Shown here piece by piece: positions 49,086 through 59,957 of a stretch of 64,000 nt of DNA. This DNA comes from Parietaria judaica (lineage: Eukaryota > Streptophyta > Magnoliopsida > Rosales > Urticaceae). Within the stretch, counting starts at the first letter, position 1, and each line of letters starts with the position of its first letter. The stretch lies in contig OX940864.1 in the NCBI GenBank assembly GCA_954871525.1, positions 29,320,001-29,384,000 on the forward strand, in the 5' to 3' direction. The translations under genes and the position numbers were made by a program. The notes beneath the pieces are model-generated. The model made no database searches, was not told where the DNA came from, and saw nothing but the letters and a program-made list of their open reading frames with translations.

Positions 49086-49568
49086 GTCACCAAGAGAAAA
49101 GTTGCCCCCGACGGGCCGATATGGAACTTGCACGTCGATGGCGCCTCAAACGCCCACGGATCAAGAGCCGGCATCGTGTTCACCAACCCTGAGGGCAGAA
49201 AGTTGCGCTATGCCACCAGGTTCGGATTCAAAGCTTCCAACAATGAAGCCGAATACCAAGTGCTTCTCGTAGGACTCCATATCGCCCAGAAGCTAAAAGT
49301 GGAGAATTTACGGATACAGTGCGACTCCCAACTGATCGTGAAGCAAGTCGACAGAGAATATCAAACGGAGGAAAACAACATGGTGGCCTACCTCGCCGAG
49401 GCACAACGTCGCTTAGAGTTCCTAGCTTGGTACGAGATAGCCCCAATCCCGTGGGGCGAAAAAACTGAAGCAGACGCGCTAGACCGGATGGCATCAGGCA
49501 CTGATGACGAAGAACTAGGAAAACTCCATGTCGAAGCTCTCGAGCGCCCATCTATCGAGAAAACTTAG
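49086..49568 (+). pseudogene. Gypsy second RNase H (aRNH, Tat hallmark)
   Basis: An open stretch of about 146 codons: WNLHVDGASNAHGSRAGIVF, SNNEAEYQVLLVGLHIAQKL and QCDSQLIVKQVDREY. The D-E-D catalytic residues of an archaeal/host-type RNase H (HVDG, EAEY, CDSQ) are all present. It sits directly after the first RNase H and before integrase, the arrangement that defines Tat-lineage gypsy elements. A TAA at 49083 separates it from the upstream domain and a stop ends it at 49568, so it cannot be part of an active polyprotein. Confidence 0.85.
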
Positions 49569-50445
49569 GTCCTCACCATCATAGACAAGGCCGAAGACAG
49601 CTGGATGACATCAATAATCAAGTACTTGGAGCACGGAACCCTACCTATGGATCGGAAGGAGGCCTAGCGACTCAAATTTCGGGACACCAAATATGTGATG
49701 TACGAAGAAAACCTTTACAAACGTAGATTAATGCAGCCTCTCCTCAAATGCCTCGCCGAAGACAACGCCAACCCGTTCTGCAGGAGATAACCGAAGAAGT
49801 CTGTGGAAACCACTACGCTGGGCGATCCCTCACTCTGAAGATCCTTAAACAAGGCTACTTTTGGCCCAGTCTCAAGAAAGACGCGCACAAGATGGCGCGT
49901 AATACGACAAATGCCAACGCTTTACTAAGATCCCTCGCCAGCCCGCAGTTCTGCTTTGCTTGGTCATGGTCCCCCGTCCCTTCGCTAAATGGGGAATTGA
50001 CTTGATCGGGAAGCTGCCTAAAGCCCCTGGAGCAGTCGAACACGATAGCGTCGCCATCGATTACTTCAATAAATGGGTCGAGGCGTAACCCATCGAAAAG
50101 ATTACACAAACAAACACAACAAACTTCATCTGGCGCAACATAATATGCCGGCACGGGATACCCGAATCGCTCATTACAGACAACGCCAGGCAGTTCGACA
50201 ACGTGGACCTCCGCGCCTTTTGCAGCGAGCTTATGATCAACAACACGTACTCGTCACCAATCTACCCGCAAGCGAACAGACAAGTTGAGTCAGCCAACAA
50301 AGACCTCAAGAAGATTCTGAAGAAAAAACTTCGACGAAAAGAAGGGAAAATGGGCGGAAGAACTCCCGTCGGTCCTCTGGGCATACCGAACCACTACCCG
50401 AAATGCCAATTGCCAAAGTATGTAAATGTTAGCTCATCATGAATG
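49569..50445 (+). pseudogene. Gypsy integrase, degraded
   Basis: The zinc-binding region (GNHYAGRSLTLKILKQGYFW, PSLKKDAHKM) and then the catalytic core (FAKWGIDLIGKLPKAPGAVE, a stop at 50086, ICRHGIPESLITDNARQFDN, YPQANRQVESANKDLKKILK) are spread over at least three frames. The core Asp (GIDLIG), second Asp (TDNA) and Glu (VESANK) are recognisable. It is inactive. Confidence 0.8.
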
Positions 50446-51083
50446 AAGAACGCCCAACAAGGCGCATTTTGTTCACCTATCTAAAATCTCTATTGAAATT
50501 CTCCAAAAGGCTTCCGAAATAAAGTCGCTACTTTTGCCCACAAGTTTTCTCACAACCTTCCCAGATTACACGAAGACTGGGGGGTTAATAAACTAGCTTA
50601 GCATACAAATTCAACGAAAGGCCTATATCAAAACCCGAGCAAAGAAAAACACTTGAAAAGTGACCTCGCGGTAGATAAATTCCGAACCTGTAAGATGCTC
50701 AGGCATGAACATTGGCGAAAGACCAGGATAAAAGATTCTGGCATAAGTCTGGGATCGTAAGACGTTCAGGCGCAAACATTGGCACATGATGATAGAGATA
50801 AGACGTTCATAGCGCGAACTCTAACCCAAGACTGAGATACGCATAATTTTGGCACAAGTCCAGAAACATAAGACGCTCGAGTGCAAAATCTGGCAAAAAC
50901 CGGGTAAGTAAGCACGCTAGGCCCAAACCCAGCTAAAATCTGATAACATAAGACGTTCAGGCGCAAAGTTCGGTTGTGGATTGAAAAAATAAGTCGCCCA
51001 AGCGCAAAATCCGACAAGAAAAACGGGTAAGCCTAAGAAAAATTTCTCAAAAATTCTAAATTCTCGTGAAACTGGGGGGTTAA
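50446..51083 (+). repeat. Gypsy 3' region with imperfect tandem motif and purine tract
   Basis: No coding sequence. A motif like ATAAGACGTTCAGGCGCAAA recurs five to six times with substitutions and variable spacing (about 50693, 50758, 50800, 50870, 50948 and 50990). The tract ACTGGGGGG at 51071-51079 is the expected plus-strand primer before the 3' LTR. Confidence 0.7.
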
Positions 51084-52220
51084 TGTTATGGGTGTTTTGT
51101 AGAATTAATAAAAATTTATTTTCGTCCAAAAACGCCCCCTAAAAGCCCGTATCTCAAAAACGAAAAGCCCAAATAGTGCGAAAACAATTTTTGTTATTAG
51201 AATAAAGGCCGAGCAACGAAACGCGCCGTTCGTGCACAGTAACGGGATCCCGGATCACCGTACCGCGCCCTATACAGCTTCGACGCGCCCTGTCAGGGCA
51301 CGGATGGACTAAAATGGTTATTATTATTTATCCTGAGGTCCTTGTACCATCCTATAAATAGAGGCTTCCGTTCAACGAAACAGTACTCCGATTCAAACGC
51401 TCTATATAGCGATAAACATTGTTTTCTCTCTCCTATAATTATATTCCGGCAAGGATACCCAACTAAGGTCGGAACGAAGGTGTTAGCAAGAGCGAAAGTG
51501 CCTGATCGCCGATCCGCCATACGGAGGCTCCGGTTCTCAGCGGTCGCCGACCTATATCCCGACTCCCAGGACGTTGTGGTAACGGGTCGGAAGACCCGGT
51601 CCTGGTCCGACGGTTAGCGGAGGGTCCAATCAGGGTACAATCACCGACCTGCTCTATGGAGGTTCTGGTTCTCAGCGGTCATCGACCTATATCCCGAGTC
51701 TTAGGACTTTGTGGTAACATGTCGGAGGACCCTGTCCCAGTCCTACGGTAAGAGGAGGGTCCGATCTACCAGAGGAGCTAGCCAGAGGGGAAGCGCCGAA
51801 GGAATCCCCGATCACCGGAGGAACCGCCGACTCTCTAAAAGAAGGTCCGAGGGCCGTCCGACTCTCGTGTCCGCCATCGGCCCCCCAGTTCACTGGAGAA
51901 ATCGCCGACTCTCCAGAGAGAAGGCACCAGAGGAATCAACGTCTCCACCACTATCAACTTCAGGCTCGTCCAGGCCAGCTAGGAACGGCTCCATCAATGC
52001 CTGCTTTGAAATACGAGATAACCTTATCCCACTTTGCTGCAAGCGGGTACGTAGGCAACCTCACTACTGTCAATGAGGCACGGCATCACATCACCATCAC
52101 CTCCAGAATCCAAGAAGTCCAAGCCCCAAGCCTAGAAGAAAGTCAACAAACGACGAGGTGCCCGGCCCAATCCGCACAAGTGGGCCGCTATAGTGTTTGA
52201 TCCATTTTTCGGCATCAACA
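51084..52220 (+). repeat. 3' LTR of the 29018 gypsy element, 1137 bp
   Basis: TGTTATGGGTGTTTTG...CGGCATCAACA, aligned to 29018-30135 with many substitutions and small indels. TATA box CCTATAAATAGAGGC at 51351-51365. It contains the same internal near-duplication as the 5' copy (GACCTATATCCCGA at 51549 and 51685). Confidence 0.88.
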
Positions 52221-52427
52221 GTGTCTAAAATATATCCTTTCAAATTTTAATAACGAATCAATTTGACGATTCATATTAATTAGTCATTTAAAAATTTAGA
52301 TTATGAAATTCTAGTCTGGAAAAAAAATATGAATCAAAATTTTGAATTACGTTTGTTTAGGAATTTATGAACACAGTAAAATTATTCTATATTTATCGTG
52401 TTAACAGCATTAGCATAAAGTTATTAC

Positions 52428-52668
52428 TGTTATAAATTCACTAACTTTGCACCTTGATTTTAAGTGGTAAGAAATTTGGTGAGTGGTGTGTTTTATGGAA
52501 AAGATGATGGAGAGAAGTAAGATGTGAGTGAGATAAATGTAAGTGTAGAAAATGTGAGAGGTGAATTTTATTCATCCACTTAGGGGGTATTTATAGGAAA
52601 TTTGGAGCATACAATTGTTGACTAATATTGTGTGAAAATAAATGAGCATTTCACATTTATTCATAACA
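52428..52668 (-). repeat. 3' LTR of the young copia
   Basis: TGTTATAAATTCACTAAC...TTTATTCATAACA in plus orientation, identical to the copy at 58344. On the minus strand it carries TATAAATA (52595-52588). The purine tract (complement of CTCCCCCTTGG, 52669-52679) abuts it. Confidence 0.93.
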
Positions 52669-52797
52669 CTCCCCCTTGGAATGTTCATTACAAGAATTAC
52701 GTGTTCATGCTGCCTCATTAAAAACCTTACTAGGAAAAACCCAGTGGGATAAAAACCATAGTAAGGAAAAAAGAGTGCAGTCACGTAAAGCTCCCCC

Positions 52798-55700
52798 TCA
52801 TGCTGACATGGGTGATAAATTCTGTAGTCTTCGCATCCCGATGTCATGAACATGTTTTCTGAAAGTTGAAGTAGGGAGCGCCTTTGTGAAGAGATCCGCC
52901 GAGTTTTCGCTGGAACGAACATACTGGATACTGATGACATTGTTCTTTTCTAGTTCTTGAGTAAACGAGAAAAACTTCGGAGGAATATGCTTTGTTCTGT
53001 CGCTTTTGATAAATCCTTCCTTCATCTGAGCAACACACGCAGCATTATCTTCGTAAAGTATGATGGGATCATCATTTGTTAGAAGACCACTTGTGGTTCT
53101 GATATGCTGTGTCGCGGATCTAAGCCACACGCACTCACGGCTAGCTTCATGTAGTGCGATGATCTCAGCATGGTTTGATGATGTCGCTACGAGTGTCTGT
53201 TTCTGGGAGCGCCAAGAAATTGCAGTCCCTCCGCAGGTAAACACATATCCCGTTTGGGATCTCCCTTGATGTGGATCTGACAAGTAACCTGTATCTGCAT
53301 AGCCAATCAAAACTGGTTTCGTATTGTTAGGGTAAAATAATCCTAAATCAATTGTTCCTTGAAGATAACGAAACACATGTTTAATTCCATTCCAGTGTCT
53401 TTTAGTAGGAGTCGAACTGAATCTTGCTAATAAATTAACAGCAAAAGATATATCTGGCCGAGTACAATTAGCAAGGTACATAAGAGCTCCAATTGCACTG
53501 AAATATGGTACTTCTGGACCAAGAATCTCTTCGGATTCCTCACATGGACGATACGGATCCTTTCGTACATCAAGGGACCTCACGACCATTGGGGTACTTA
53601 ATGGATTTGATTTATCCATATTGAATCTCTTTAAGATTCTTCTTGTGTAATTTGATTGATGCACAAGTATCCCGCTTTGGAAGTGTTCAATTTGCAAACC
53701 GAGACAATACTTTGTTTTCCCAAGGTCTTTCATTTCGAATTCTTTCTTTAAGTAAGATATTACTTCCTGGATCTCTTCATTGGTCCCAATGATATTTAAA
53801 TCATCAACATAGACAGCGATAATCACACAACCAGATGTTGTTTTCTTGATAAAAACACAAGGGCAAAGAGGGTCGTTGGCATATCCCCTTTGTAATAAAT
53901 ATTCGCTTAGGCGGTTGTACCACATGCGTCCGGATTGCTTTAACCCATAAAGAGACCTTTGCAATTTGATTGAATATCTTTCTCTGGGTTTTGAACTTGA
54001 TGCTTCAGGCATTTTGAATCCTTCGGGAATTCTCATGTAAATATCAGTATCAAGTGATCCGTATAAATAAGCGGTAACAACATCCATGAGGTGCATATTT
54101 AGTTTCTCATGAACAGCTAGACTGATCAAGTATCTGAATGTAATTCCATCCATGACAGGAGAATATGTTTCCTCAAAGTCAATTCCGGGTCTTTGAGAAA
54201 AACCTTGTGCAACAAGTCGAGCCTTGTATCTCACAATCTCATTTTTCTCATTTCTCTTTCGTACAAATACCCATTTGTATCCAACAAGTCTCACATCTTC
54301 AGGTGTGAGCACTATAGGCCCAAAAACATTGCGTTTGTTAAGTGATTCTAATTCAACATCAATAGCCCTTTTCCATTCAGCCCAATCGCGTCTATTTTTA
54401 CATTCGGTAACAGACCGTGGTTCAGGATCCCCATTATTTTCGTCCATGACATCGCATGCCAAATTGTAACAGAGTGCATCATCGATGTCCATATTTCGGT
54501 TCCATATTATACCTGTAGTGGCATAATTAATCGAAATTTCTAGATTTTCCTCATTGCGTATTTCTTCAGGAATACGTTCCTCCATATTGGGGTCATCTTG
54601 TTTATCTGCTCCTTTTCTTTTTCGAGGATTTTTATCTTTGGAACCGAGTGGTCTTCCACGCTTCAGGCGTGTTGTGATTTCATGAGTGACATTGTTTTAA
54701 ATTTGCCCTTTTGGAATTTCAATTTGAGCAGGAGCATTTTCAGCTGGTATATGAGATTTAGTCACTCTCTTTGTGTCCGTAAATGCATCAGGAAGTTGAT
54801 TTGCTACATCTTGTAAATGCAAAATTCTTTGAACTTTTCCTTCACAATCTTTTGTGTAAGGATCAAGATGCAATAATGTTGGTACAGACCATGTAATTTC
54901 TCTTTCCAGCTGTTTTCTTTCTCCCCCTAATGCTGGGAAATTTTCTTCATCAAAGTGGCAATCAGCAAAACGAGCTGTGCAAATATTCCCAGTTTGAGGT
55001 TCAAGGTATTTAACAATAGATGGGCTTTCAAAGCCTACATAAATACCAAGACTTCTTTGTGGCCCCATCTTTGTTCTTTGGGGTGGTGCAATAGGCACAT
55101 AAACAGCACAACCAAAAATCCTTAGATGGGATATATTTGGTTCTTGGCCGAATACAAGTTGCACTGGGGAGTATTTATGATATGCACTTGGTCTGATGCG
55201 AATTAATGCCGCAGCATGTAATATTGCATGACCCCATACCGAAGTAGGAAGCATTGTTCTCATTATCAATGGTCTAGCAATAAGCTGGAGGCGCTTGATC
55301 AATGATTCAGCCAGACCATTTTGTGTGTGAACATGAGCAACAGGATGCTCGACATCAATCCCAACTGACATACAATAATCATCGAATGCCTGGGATGTGA
55401 ATTCACCGGCATTATCAAGTCTGATTTTCTTGATCGGATGATCGGGAAATTGAGCTCGCAATTTGATTATCTGAGCGAGTAATTTAGCAAATGCCATATT
55501 GCGGGTTGATAATAAACACACATGTGACCATTTGCTAGAGGCATCTATCAATACCATGAAGTATCGAAATGGTCCACACGGTGGGTGAATTGGCCCACAT
55601 ATATCACCTTGAATACGCTCAAGGAACATAGGTGATTCTGTTTCAACTTTTCCCGGTGAAGGTCTTATGATTAATTTTCCAAGAGAACAAGCTTTACAAT

Positions 55701-56280
55701 GGAATATTTTTCCTTGAGGGATCTTCTGGTCCTTCAATGGATGTCCATGTGTATTTTCAATAATTTTCCGCATCATGGTTGAACCAGGATGACCTAGGCG
55801 GTCATGCCATATGGTAAATATTGGAGGTTTGGCAACTACCATATTTGATTCAATTGCACTTATATACGTAAAATGCAATCCTGTGTGGAGCATTGGTAAT
55901 TTTTCAAGTACGTATTTCTTCCCCGATTTATGCATTATAATAAACATATATTTCATGGCATTCTCAGTTGCAGACTGAGTATCAAATTCATGAGAATATA
56001 TATCCTTGAAACTCAACAGGTTTCTTTTAGATCTTGGGGAGAATAAGGCATTGTTTACGGTAAACATGGTGCCATTTGGTAATGTAAAATTCGCTTTACC
56101 AACTCGTTCAATCAGATCTACAGGACCTGATATTGTATCCACACTGGCTTGTGTTGATTTTATGTTTGAGAAAAACTTTTTGTCCTTCAATATTGTGTGT
56201 GTCGTTCCACAGTCGAGTATACAAAATTCTCCAGCTTCACGATTAGCTTTGTCCATTTGAAAAACTTTAACTAAAAACAA
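52798..56280 (-). pseudogene. Copia pol: protease, integrase, reverse transcriptase, RNase H; one stop codon
   Basis: A single frame of about 1160 codons interrupted only by TAA at 54699-54697, between integrase and reverse transcriptase. Protease is CILDCGTTHTIL (Cys where Ser is usual, Asp kept). Integrase has the WHDRLGHPG...HCKACSLGK zinc site and core motifs GDICGPI, IDASSKWSH, LDNAGEFTSQ and QNGLAESLIK. RT has WVFVRKRNEKNEIVRYKARL, LMDVVTAYLYGSL and intact YVDD. RNase H has IGYADTGYLSD and SNHAEIIALHEASRE. The first ATG is at 56256, and the frame is open upstream to a TTG at 56280. It lies 148 bp after gag in another frame. If the stop were read through, the enzyme set would be complete. 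Confidence 0.92.
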
Positions 56281-56428
56281 AACACAAATTTTGATAAGAA
56301 AGGTAATTAATTAAACATGAGCATTAGTCTATTACACACCTTAAAAATCATGACATATTCTAAAAAGAAAAGACAAACAAACATCGGACCATTGGGCTTC
56401 ATTCCCAAAAGGAATTACATAGTTCATA

Positions 56429-57475
56429 TTAGTTTCCACTAGTCGCTTGTTCAGCAAAATCGCCAACTGTGTCAATGAAATCACCATTGAAGTCGGATGC
56501 TTCGAGATGAGTGGATTCGTTATTGTCAATAAAGTTGACTTCTTTCTCTTTCCCTTTCCCCTTCATGGACTCTTGGTAGAGTTTGCATAAGTGTGGTGGG
56601 GCTCGGCAAACTCTTGACCAATGCCCTTTAGTGCCACATCTGAAACAAGTGGTTTCAAAGCCTTTTGGGGAGATCATCTCTTTTCCCTTTTGAGAAGGGT
56701 CATCGTGGCTCCTCCCGTGTTGCTGTTTTTTATGATAGTAGTTAGCAGACTTATAAGAGGGATTATAACCACCCCGTCCACGTCCGTAACTACGACCTCG
56801 ACCTCGCCCACGACCTCGGCCTCGCTCTCGACCCTGAAAATAGTTCTTGGGCTCAGGCTCGTCAGAGTTGATAGCGTTTGCTTCAGGAAGCGCTTTTGAG
56901 CCGGTCGGGCGAGATTGATGATTTTTCATCAGCAACTCATTATTCTTTTCTGCGATAAGGAGACAAGCAATTAGTTCAGAATACTTTTGAAAACCCCGTA
57001 CACGATATTGTTGCTGTAAGGTTACATTTGATGCGTGGAAAGTAGAAAAAGTCTTTTCCAGCATTTCAGCGTCAGTTACCGTTACCCCACAAAATTTTAA
57101 GTGGGTCACGATTCTGAACATTGCAGAATTATAGTCTCCGACTTTCTTGTAGTCTTGGAACCTTAAAGCGGTCCATTCATCGCGAAAAATGGGGAGCATT
57201 ACATCCCTTTGGTGATCGTATCTTTCTTTGAGATTTTTCCACAGCTCACTTGGATCTTTCACAGTGAGATATTCATTTTTGAGGCTTTCGTCAAGGTGTC
57301 GACGAAGGAAGATTAAAGATCTCGCCTTGTCCGTCCTTGACGATTCGTTTACCTCCTTGAGTGTCTCAAGAAGATTCATTGATTCCAAGTGCATCTCAAT
57401 ATCCACTGTCCAAGGCATGTAATTATTGCCAGTGATATCAAGAGGGCTGAATTCAAGCTTCACAAGATTTGACAT
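56429..57475 (-). CDS. gag: Copia Gag, intact
   Basis: Nucleocapsid-capsid protein of about 348 residues starting MSNLVKLEFSPLDITGN (an in-frame upstream ATG at 57508 would add 11 residues). An N-terminal UBN2/gag-like domain has YMPWTVDIEMHLESMNLLE and DPSELWKNLKERYDHQ. An Arg/Gly-rich RNA-binding stretch follows (GRERGRGRGRGRGRSYGRGR), then the zinc knuckle CFRCGTKGHWSRVC, a perfect CX2CX4HX4C. The stop is at 56429. No break was seen, so the protein could be made from this copy. Confidence 0.9.
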   Translation of the reverse strand: MSNLVKLEFSPLDITGNNYMPWTVDIEMHLESMNLLETLKEVNESSRTDKARSLIFLRRHLDESLKNEYLTVKDPSELWKNLKERYDHQRDVMLPIFRDEWTALRFQDYKKVGDYNSAMFRIVTHLKFCGVTVTDAEMLEKTFSTFHASNVTLQQQYRVRGFQKYSELIACLLIAEKNNELLMKNHQSRPTGSKALPEANAINSDEPEPKNYFQGRERGRGRGRGRGRSYGRGRGGYNPSYKSANYYHKKQQHGRSHDDPSQKGKEMISPKGFETTCFRCGTKGHWSRVCRAPPHLCKLYQESMKGKGKEKEVNFIDNNESTHLEASDFNGDFIDTVGDFAEQATSGN

Positions 57476-58343
57476 AGTGGTAACTAACATGAAAATAAAA
57501 TAATTCATTAGATTTAATTCAAAATATAAAAGTCTACAAATATTGTAAATAATAAAGCAAGATACATGAATACAACCATCTTAAAGGAAAAATAAAATTC
57601 CTCCGGTGTAATATGAAAAATGAAAATACTAACATTAAATACAAGGATCATTATGGCTATAAAAACTAACATTAGTCTAGTCATTTTTCGGCTAAAACTT
57701 GGAGAGAAAATATGAGGTAGAATAAGAGATGTGAATTTTGTATGGTTTGATAAACTTGTATTTATAGTGTAAAAACTAGCCGTTTATAGCCGTTATATAG
57801 CCGTTGGAAATACACAAACATAATGTAATTAAATGCTATAATTAGGTTATTGATGATATGTCATAAAATGAGATGTAAAAATAGTCAAACATTATACATA
57901 TATAATATTAATCATAAGCATATTGAAAATGAAGTAGTTAAAACTAATCTCAATAATATCATTTTACTATAAGGTGGCAGAGCCTCCTGTATATAATAAT
58001 TTGATATTACTTGAAGATAATTTTTTTTAGATGTAAATCACATCATTTTATTATAAGGTGGCATAGCCTTCCATTGTATAATAATATGATGTTATACATA
58101 AGAAAGTTAAATATTATAAATCATATTACCATAAGGTGGCAAAGCCTCCTGTGTATGGTAAGATGATGTTATTCATAAGAATAATTAATTATCATAGATC
58201 CCATCACATTACTATAAGGTGGCAGAGCCTCCTGTATATAGTAATATGATGTTGTACAACGATAATAATAATTATAAAATTTTCAGTCCACAGTTTAATA
58301 TACCGTGTTCTGAGCTTACCGTAGAGTGATCGTGCTGATAACG
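57476..58343 (-). promoter_or_regulatory. Leader of the young copia: primer site and structured 5' UTR
   Basis: From the 5' LTR end, the minus strand has primer site TTATCAGCACGA (58340-58329) and then about 860 bp of AT-rich untranslated leader before gag. Four direct repeats fill 57955-58251 (separate entry). The promoter is in the LTR (TATAAATA, 58511-58504). Confidence 0.8.
57955..58251 (-). repeat. Four tandem hairpin units with covarying stems
   Basis: Units at 57955-58008, 58041-58091, 58120-58167 and 58202-58251, spaced 79-86 bp. Each has a central AGGTGGC-(triloop)-GCCTCCT-like stem capped by AGA, ATA or AAA, extended by an outer stem whose two arms differ between units yet still pair: TTATTATA/TATAATAA, TTACCATA/TATGGTAA and TTACTATA/TATAGTAA. 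Outer ends ATCA/TGAT also pair. The pairing holds on both strands, so the genomic RNA (minus strand) can fold the same way. Confidence 0.85.
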
Positions 58344-58584
58344 TGTTATAAATTCACTAACTTTGCACCTTGATTTTAAGTGGTAAGAAATTTGGTGAGT
58401 GGTGTGTTTTATGGAAAAGATGATGGAGAGAAGTAAGATGTGAGTGAGATAAATGTAAGTGTAGAAAATGTGAGAGGTGAATTTTATTCATCCACTTAGG
58501 GGGTATTTATAGGAAATTTGGAGCATACAATTGTTGACTAATATTGTGTGAAAATAAATGAGCATTTCACATTTATTCATAACA
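58344..58584 (-). repeat. 5' LTR of the young copia
   Basis: Identical to 52428-52668. It contains the TATAAATA box in minus orientation (58511-58504). The primer site follows immediately on the minus strand. Confidence 0.93.
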
Positions 58585-58589
58585 ATTAC

Positions 58590-59302
58590 ATAACTAAAAG
58601 ATAAAATGCAAAAATACAACCAAACCAAGACATAATCCTATAATAAGAGAGAAACGTCTATAATTAAATAAATAAAGAAATAGAAAAAAAAAAATAAACG
58701 TTGAATTCAACATCATGGCTGGTATATATTATTATTTTCTTGCTCTTCGAATAGAAATAAATGAAGTTAGAGATGTTCAAAAGAAATTCAAGGAAATGTT
58801 AGCCAAAAGAATGTAGGAAATGCCCGAATCGGGATTTAGGCTCATTGGGCTTTTCGAGTCCGACTCGACTACGATAAAGAGTAACGGGCCCACATGGGAA
58901 CGTGAAATAATAATGAGTGAATAATTGATTATCAGAATTAATTATCTAAATGACCTAATGGGCTTGGTCCATTCTTAATGGGCCCGAGCCCATTAGGTCA
59001 TGTAACATGTGGGCTATAAATACCACACTTAAACTCATAATTGAGATTGACTTCAGAGAATACCCTAAAAGCTAACTCGAGCTCCTCTCTAGTCGAAAAA
59101 GGCTGAATTCAACTAGCCCCCGCGTGTTCCGTTCGGTTTGTTGTATTGAAACCTCGCCTACTTAGTTTAAATAGATTCTTAAAATCTTAATTGATTTAAG
59201 AAATACTAGTGGACAGACACTGCGTTTTGCGCGAAAATATCTTATATAATTTTGATGCAATTTTTTTAAAATATTTATTTCAGTTGTGATATTTAAAAGA
59301 AA
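58590..59302. other. LTR-like remnant, no gene
   Basis: 58812 onwards (TGTAGGAAATGCCCGAATCGGG) has a GC-richer block, GGGCTATAAATACCAC (59013-59028) as a TATA box and a following leader-like stretch to about 59200. This looks like a plus-strand LTR. AAGAA stands before 58812 and again at 59198-59202, a possible duplication, but the end is not CA. Confidence 0.35.
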
Positions 59303-59598
59303 GGGTTAACGACGGCAAAAATACCTAAAGGTTGGTAAAAAAAACTCGTGTACCCAAAGCTTAAAAGTGGTGGCAAAAATACCCAAAGTCGCATTTGGGG
59401 AGTTGACCACTCCATTCTCGTAACGCCGTTAACTTACTTGTTAACTCTGGCCACATGGACAAATTTGTTTTGTTAAGTGTAATCATTAGGGGTTCAGTTA
59501 GTTGTATTAAATAATATTGATTATGGGTTTAATTCATTATTTTGTCATAAATAAGGCTGATGTGGGCTCGACCACGTGGCAACAATTGTTATGACAGA
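59303..59598. mobile_element. Truncated Mutator-like MITE, same family as 14975-15442
   Basis: Begins GGGTTAACGACGGCAAAAATACC and follows 14975-15270 closely (GGGAGTTGACCACTCCATTCTCGTAACGCCGTTAACTT in both). The right arm is missing. Homology ends near ACAATTGTTATGACAG. Confidence 0.8.
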
Positions 59599-59957
59599 AA
59601 ACGTACAAGATTTATTCTTCAACTATTGGAGTTATAGTTTCAATAAAGAATTTAAAATTATTGTGGAATTTTAATATGAATATTTATGCATGATAAATAC
59701 ATCGAATATATATATATATATATATTATAAAATGACTAAATCATGATAATGATAATAATATTTCCTTAGCATTATTTTGTTCTTTTGAGTGACGATGAAG
59801 TATCCGATTAGTTAGTTAGTAGGACCACATCATTATGCTCATCATTGTTAAAAATTTGTATATGCTTTATGAAAACATCAAACTGTACCATATTATGGTT
59901 AGGTGAAAAATCTGACGTGATTACTATAAATAAATGGGGAATATAGGCAGAAATACT
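59599..59957. other. AT-rich spacer
   Basis: Contains a (TA)n run at 59707-59727. No coding sequence. Confidence 0.5.

Larger units (their letters stand above)
29018..52220 (+). mobile_element. Tat-type Ty3/gypsy retrotransposon split by nested copia insertions
   Basis: The LTRs 29018-30135 and 51084-52220 are clearly homologous (both begin TGTTATGGGTGTTTTGTAGA). The outer flanks are GTTTC (29013-29017) and GTGTC (52221-52225), a 4/5 match consistent with an aged duplication. The gypsy's own interior is 44602-45250 and about 47541-51083 and encodes protease, reverse transcriptase, RNase H, a second RNase H and integrase in that order. The dual RNase H is the hallmark of the Tat clade. A purine tract ACTGGGGGG precedes the 3' LTR. 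Everything else between the LTRs is inserted copia DNA. The primer site and gag were lost. Confidence 0.85.
52428..58584 (-). mobile_element. Young Ty1/copia retrotransposon, 6.16 kb, TSD ATTAC
   Basis: Exact duplication ATTAC at 52423-52427 and 58585-58589. Two 241-bp LTRs (52428-52668 and 58344-58584) are identical by eye. On the minus strand the order is 5' LTR, primer site TTATCAGCACGA, a leader with four hairpins, gag, pol, purine tract CCAAGGGGGAG, 3' LTR. Gag is open and pol has a single stop. This is the most recently inserted and best preserved element here. It probably moved recently, or could still be mobilised in trans. Confidence 0.95.
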
